Assembly (NCBI GenBank): GCA_051745635.1
Contig: JBNJEH010000064.1
Span: 1 to 17,859 of the forward strand
Source: Brumimicrobium sp051745635
Lineage (GTDB): Bacteria; Bacteroidota; Bacteroidia; Flavobacteriales_D; Crocinitomicaceae
Direction: 5' to 3'
Length of the DNA: 17,859 bases
The notes below the pieces were generated by a model. It did not search any database, was not told the DNA's origin, and saw only the letters and a list, made by a program, of their open reading frames with translations. The position numbers were made by a program, and so were the translations under genes. Each line of letters opens with the position of its first letter. The first letter of the stretch is position 1. Shown one piece after another: positions 14,987 through 17,859 of the stretch.

Positions 14987-15338
14987 AATTGTGTGATTCT
15001 TCTTCGCCACGAATATAATGACTTCGCTTTATTATTTGCCATACATTGCACAAAAAACCGTATTTCCCGTGCTCACTGTTCGTTTGCCATGCGTTCACCA
15101 GGCCACTTGTTCTTTCTGAAATGACTTTCGTCAGGATTCCACAATCTGTGCTTAAAATCTTAGGGTTACCCCGTCATTTTTTCTATATTTGTGATAGAAG
15201 TAGCGATAATTATGAATACATTCAGTTCGATCAATAAAAAGTCGAAACGGTTGCTCAAACGCAATCCGGAATGATGTTTAAGGTTTTCGGGAAGATCGAC
15301 CACCATTTATTTGTTTTCATTTAAAAATACTTTAGAAT
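14987..15338. other. Divergent intergenic region between threonine dehydrogenase and homogentisate dioxygenase genes
   Basis: 352 bp that must contain promoters for both directions. The clearest element is the TAnnTTTG box at 15184-15191 on the plus strand. A 20-codon open frame (15212-15274, MNTFSSINKKSKRLLKRNPE) follows it, and a 16-codon frame overlaps that one's stop (ATG at 15274). Both could be chance. No RNA gene or hairpin of note is seen. Confidence 0.5.
15184..15191 (+). promoter_or_regulatory. Candidate -7 promoter box for the tyrosine catabolism pair
   Basis: TATATTTG matches the Bacteroidota -7 consensus TAnnTTTG exactly and points toward the homogentisate dioxygenase gene, leaving a leader of about 140 nt. 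No good TTG/TTTG is seen at the expected -33 position, so this is only a candidate. Confidence 0.4.
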
Positions 15339-16496
15339 ATGCCTTTTTATACGAAACGGGGTAAAATTCCGCATAAACGCCATACGACCTTTAAAAAGGA
15401 AGAAGGTGGATATTACTATGAACAACTCTTCGGAACCGAAGGATTCAGTGGAATGGCATCTTTGATGTACCACGTGCACCGCCCTACAATGGTCAAAAAT
15501 ATTGGGCCGACGAAAGATTTGGCACCAGAAGCAGCCGTGGATAAAAATATCACGAGTCGCATGCTCAACGGTTTTCAGGTTCCAGCTGAGAATGACTTTC
15601 TGGACAGTCGGAAAATTGTACTTTTTAATAACGATTTAAACATTGCGCTGAGTTCACCCAAAACTTCACTTCAGGATTATTTTTATAAAAATGCGGATGC
15701 GGATGAAATGATTTTTATTCATGAAGGAACGGGTGTTTTGCGCACTATGCTCGGTAATATCAGGTTTCGCGTTGGAGATTATCTAATTATACCCCGCGGT
15801 ATCATTTACCAAATGGATTTTGACAGTGCAGAAAACCGCCATTTTATTGTAGAATCATTTTCTCCGCTGTACACTCCCAAGCGCTATCGCAATCATTTTG
15901 GTCAACTCCTGGAGCACTCGCCTTTCTGCGAACGCGACTTTCGGGCTCCGGATGAATTGGAAACACACGATGAAAAAGGTGAGTTTTTGATTAAAGTGAA
16001 GAAGGAAAACACCCTGCACGAACTTACTTACGCTTCGCATCCGTTTGATATCGTCGGCTGGGATGGGTACAACTTTCCTTACGCTTTTAACATTGAAGAT
16101 TTCGAACCCATTACGGGGCGCGTTCACCTTCCGCCTCCCATACACCAGACGTTTGAGGCGCAAAACTTTGTCGTCTGTTCTTTTTGTCCAAGACTTTACG
16201 ATTATCACCCGGAATCGATACCTGCTCCATATAACCACAGTAATATTGACTCAGACGAGGTGCTGTATTACGTGGCTGGTGACTTTATGTCTCGAAATCA
16301 CGTTGAAAAAGGATTTATTTCACTGCATCCTGCGGGAATTCCACACGGACCGCACCCCGGAGCGATGGAAAAGAGCATTGGTAAAAAAGAAACAAAAGAA
16401 ACGGCTGTAATGGTCGATACATTCAAACCCTTGCGCCTTACGCAAACGGCACTTGATATCGCCGACGGAGACTATGTTCACAGTTGGCTGGAATAA
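15339..16496 (+). CDS. hmgA: Homogentisate 1,2-dioxygenase
   Basis: 385 residues, cytoplasmic, cupin fold. It opens the ring of homogentisate with O2 to give maleylacetoacetate in tyrosine and phenylalanine breakdown. Family features are MASLMYHVHRPT near the N-terminus, the first cupin with DEMIFIHEGTG and VGDYLIIPRG, and VGWDGYNFPYAFNIEDFEPITGRVHLPPPIHQTF. The iron-site region holds His300 (PYNHSN), an acidic ligand at Asp306/Glu307 (DSDEVLYYVAGDF), and His336 in IPHGPHPG. The length is shorter than the 430-450 residues of the human and Pseudomonas enzymes, as in many Bacteroidota members. It is followed after 33 nt by the gene for the preceding enzyme of the pathway, so the two likely form an operon. 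Confidence 0.94.
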   Translation: MPFYTKRGKIPHKRHTTFKKEEGGYYYEQLFGTEGFSGMASLMYHVHRPTMVKNIGPTKDLAPEAAVDKNITSRMLNGFQVPAENDFLDSRKIVLFNNDLNIALSSPKTSLQDYFYKNADADEMIFIHEGTGVLRTMLGNIRFRVGDYLIIPRGIIYQMDFDSAENRHFIVESFSPLYTPKRYRNHFGQLLEHSPFCERDFRAPDELETHDEKGEFLIKVKKENTLHELTYASHPFDIVGWDGYNFPYAFNIEDFEPITGRVHLPPPIHQTFEAQNFVVCSFCPRLYDYHPESIPAPYNHSNIDSDEVLYYVAGDFMSRNHVEKGFISLHPAGIPHGPHPGAMEKSIGKKETKETAVMVDTFKPLRLTQTALDIADGDYVHSWLE

Positions 16497-16529
16497 ACAT
16501 TATTTTAAATAAGATCGAAATTCAGAATT

Positions 16530-17690
16530 ATGGCAAAAGAAGTAAAAAATGTAGAGTATGGGTTAGAAAAAATCTTTGAAGGAGCTCAGGATTTTCTCCC
16601 ATTATTAGGTACTGATTATGTAGAGTTTTATGTGGGTAACGCAAAACAAGCTGCACACTTTTACAAAACGGCTTTTGGTTTTCAGTCGCATGCTTATGCA
16701 GGATTGGAAACAGGTGTTAAAGACCGCGCATCTTACGTGCTCAAACAAAATAAAATTCGCCTCGTGCTCACTACCGCGATGAACAGCGAGTCGCCGATAG
16801 GAGAACACGTAAAAAAACATGGAGACGGTGTAAAAGTGATCGCACTATGGGTAGAAGATTCACGTCTCGCTTATGAAGAAACAACAAAGCGCGGCGCCAA
16901 ATCGTTTATGGAACCGACAGTGGAGAAAGATGATGACGGAGAAGTTGTGCGGTCGGGAATCTACACCTACGGCGAAACGGTGCACATTTTTGTTGAGCGC
17001 AAAAATTACAACGGTGCATTCTTGCCAGGGTATAAAAAGTGGGAATCGGATTACAATCCAACTCCAACAGGACTTAAGTTTATTGATCACATGGTCGGTA
17101 ATGTTGGCTGGAACGAAATGAATACCTGGGTAAAATGGTACGAGGACGTGATGGGCTTTGAGAACTTCCTCTCTTTTGATGATAAACAGATTCATACGGA
17201 ATATTCCGCACTCATGTCCAAAGTGATGTCTAATGGCAATGGACGCATTAAATTTCCGATTAATGAACCGGCAGAGGGGAAAAAGAAATCTCAAATTGAA
17301 GAATACCTCGATTATTACGAAAGTCCAGGGGTACAGCATATCGCGGTAGCTACCGATGATATCCTCACTACAGTCGCAGATTTGCGCAGTCGTGGTGTGG
17401 AGTTTCTGAGTGTGCCTCCACAGACTTATTACGATGAGGTTCCCGAACGACTCGGTGCGCACGACCACGAATTGCAGGAAGATATCAAAAAAATTCAGGA
17501 ACTTGGGATTATGGTTGATGCAGATGAAGAAGGATATTTACTTCAGATTTTTACAAGACCCGTGGAGGATCGCCCGACATTGTTCTTTGAGATCATTCAA
17601 CGTATGGGCGCTCGCGGTTTTGGTGCCGGAAATTTCAAAGCCTTGTTCGAATCTATTGAGCGCGAACAGGAATTGAGAGGTACGCTTTAA
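16530..17690 (+). CDS. hppD: 4-Hydroxyphenylpyruvate dioxygenase
   Basis: 386 residues of the vicinal-oxygen-chelate superfamily, with two tandem glyoxalase-like halves. The N-terminal half begins at LGTDYVEFYVGNAKQAAHFY and has lost the metal site. The C-terminal half holds the Fe(II) triad: His187 in FIDHMVGNV, His270 in GVQHIAVATDDI and Glu354 in LFFEIIQR, with spacing (83 and 84) close to the known enzymes. The C-terminal GFGAGNFKALFESIEREQ is the helix that gates the active site. It converts 4-hydroxyphenylpyruvate to homogentisate, the substrate of the enzyme encoded just upstream. The terminator at 17711-17746 ends the pair. The genes for tyrosine transamination and the last pathway steps are not in the window. 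Confidence 0.97.
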   Translation: MAKEVKNVEYGLEKIFEGAQDFLPLLGTDYVEFYVGNAKQAAHFYKTAFGFQSHAYAGLETGVKDRASYVLKQNKIRLVLTTAMNSESPIGEHVKKHGDGVKVIALWVEDSRLAYEETTKRGAKSFMEPTVEKDDDGEVVRSGIYTYGETVHIFVERKNYNGAFLPGYKKWESDYNPTPTGLKFIDHMVGNVGWNEMNTWVKWYEDVMGFENFLSFDDKQIHTEYSALMSKVMSNGNGRIKFPINEPAEGKKKSQIEEYLDYYESPGVQHIAVATDDILTTVADLRSRGVEFLSVPPQTYYDEVPERLGAHDHELQEDIKKIQELGIMVDADEEGYLLQIFTRPVEDRPTLFFEIIQRMGARGFGAGNFKALFESIEREQELRGTL

Positions 17691-17710
17691 ACCGTTCATC
17701 TTTTTAGAAC

Positions 17711-17746
17711 AAAACACCTTCTTTCATTTTTGAGAGGAGGTGTTTT
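17711..17746 (+). terminator. Rho-independent terminator after the tyrosine catabolism operon
   Basis: A strong hairpin: AAAACACCT (17711-17719) with AGGTGTTTT (17738-17746) and an inner CTTTC/GAGAG stem around ATTTTT. It lies 20 nt after the stop, ends in TTTT and continues into ATTTTTAC. The mirrored A-run could let it work in both directions. Confidence 0.9.
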
Positions 17747-17859
17747 CATTTTTACTTACCTTTCTTCTATAATTCCCAACATACCAAGAACTAATTTCTC
17801 ACATTAATTTTCGCAAAACAAAATGCTTTTTCAGCTAATTTCCTCTTCACCCTCTATGG
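17747..17859. other. AT-rich intergenic end of window
   Basis: Nothing recognisable after the terminator; no open frame with gene-like character reaches the right edge. Confidence 0.5.

Noticed and set aside
16860..17468. Minus-strand 202-codon open frame opposite the hydroxyphenylpyruvate dioxygenase gene
   Set aside because: Antisense shadow; the plus-strand gene has a complete iron triad and full-length family match.

Overview
The window looks like chromosomal DNA from a member of the Bacteroidota, probably a marine flavobacterium-like organism. The evidence is: few canonical Shine-Dalgarno sites, two lipoproteins with type II signals, a 7TMR-DISM histidine kinase, an epimerase-type threonine dehydrogenase, a SigK/RskA-like pair, and one exact match (15184-15191) to the Bacteroidota -7 promoter box TAnnTTTG. 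Placement below phylum is inference; no rRNA or marker tree is available.

Layout. (1) 1-531: C-terminal part of a voltage-gated-type K+ channel with a zinc ribbon tail. (2) 852-3285: two related cysteine-rich proteins that meet at a run of eight Gs, a terminator-like hairpin, then a TlpA/ResA-like thioredoxin lipoprotein. (3) 3349-3791: an initiator tRNA gene on the minus strand with its terminator. Upstream of it lie two exact 150-bp tandem units. Each holds the first 27 nt of the same tRNA, split in the D-loop by an 83-bp double-hairpin insert. (4) 4025-6869, minus strand: an ECF sigma factor, an RskA-type anti-sigma factor and a PLP-dependent decarboxylase, overlapping or almost touching, hence probably one operon. 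(5) 6988-11445: a receiver-only response regulator on the minus strand faces a plus-strand cluster of an E1/ThiF-like protein, a GNAT/autoinducer-synthase-like acyltransferase and a membrane histidine kinase, linked by 14-nt and 4-nt overlaps. (6) 11465-14986, minus strand: cysteinyl-tRNA synthetase, a secreted MORN-repeat protein and L-threonine 3-dehydrogenase. (7) 15339-17690, plus strand: homogentisate 1,2-dioxygenase and 4-hydroxyphenylpyruvate dioxygenase, two steps of tyrosine breakdown, ended by a clear terminator.

How the genes fit together. The best candidate for an undescribed system is region 5: an adenylating-type enzyme, an acyltransferase of the fold that makes N-acyl signals, and a 7TMR-DISM sensor kinase are translationally coupled, with a probable partner receiver transcribed divergently. 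This is consistent with making and sensing an acylated small molecule, but the substrate and signal are unknown. Region 3 is the most unusual piece of DNA structure. Region 4 ties a single metabolic enzyme directly to an ECF switch. Regions 1, 6 and 7 are mostly ordinary housekeeping and catabolic genes.
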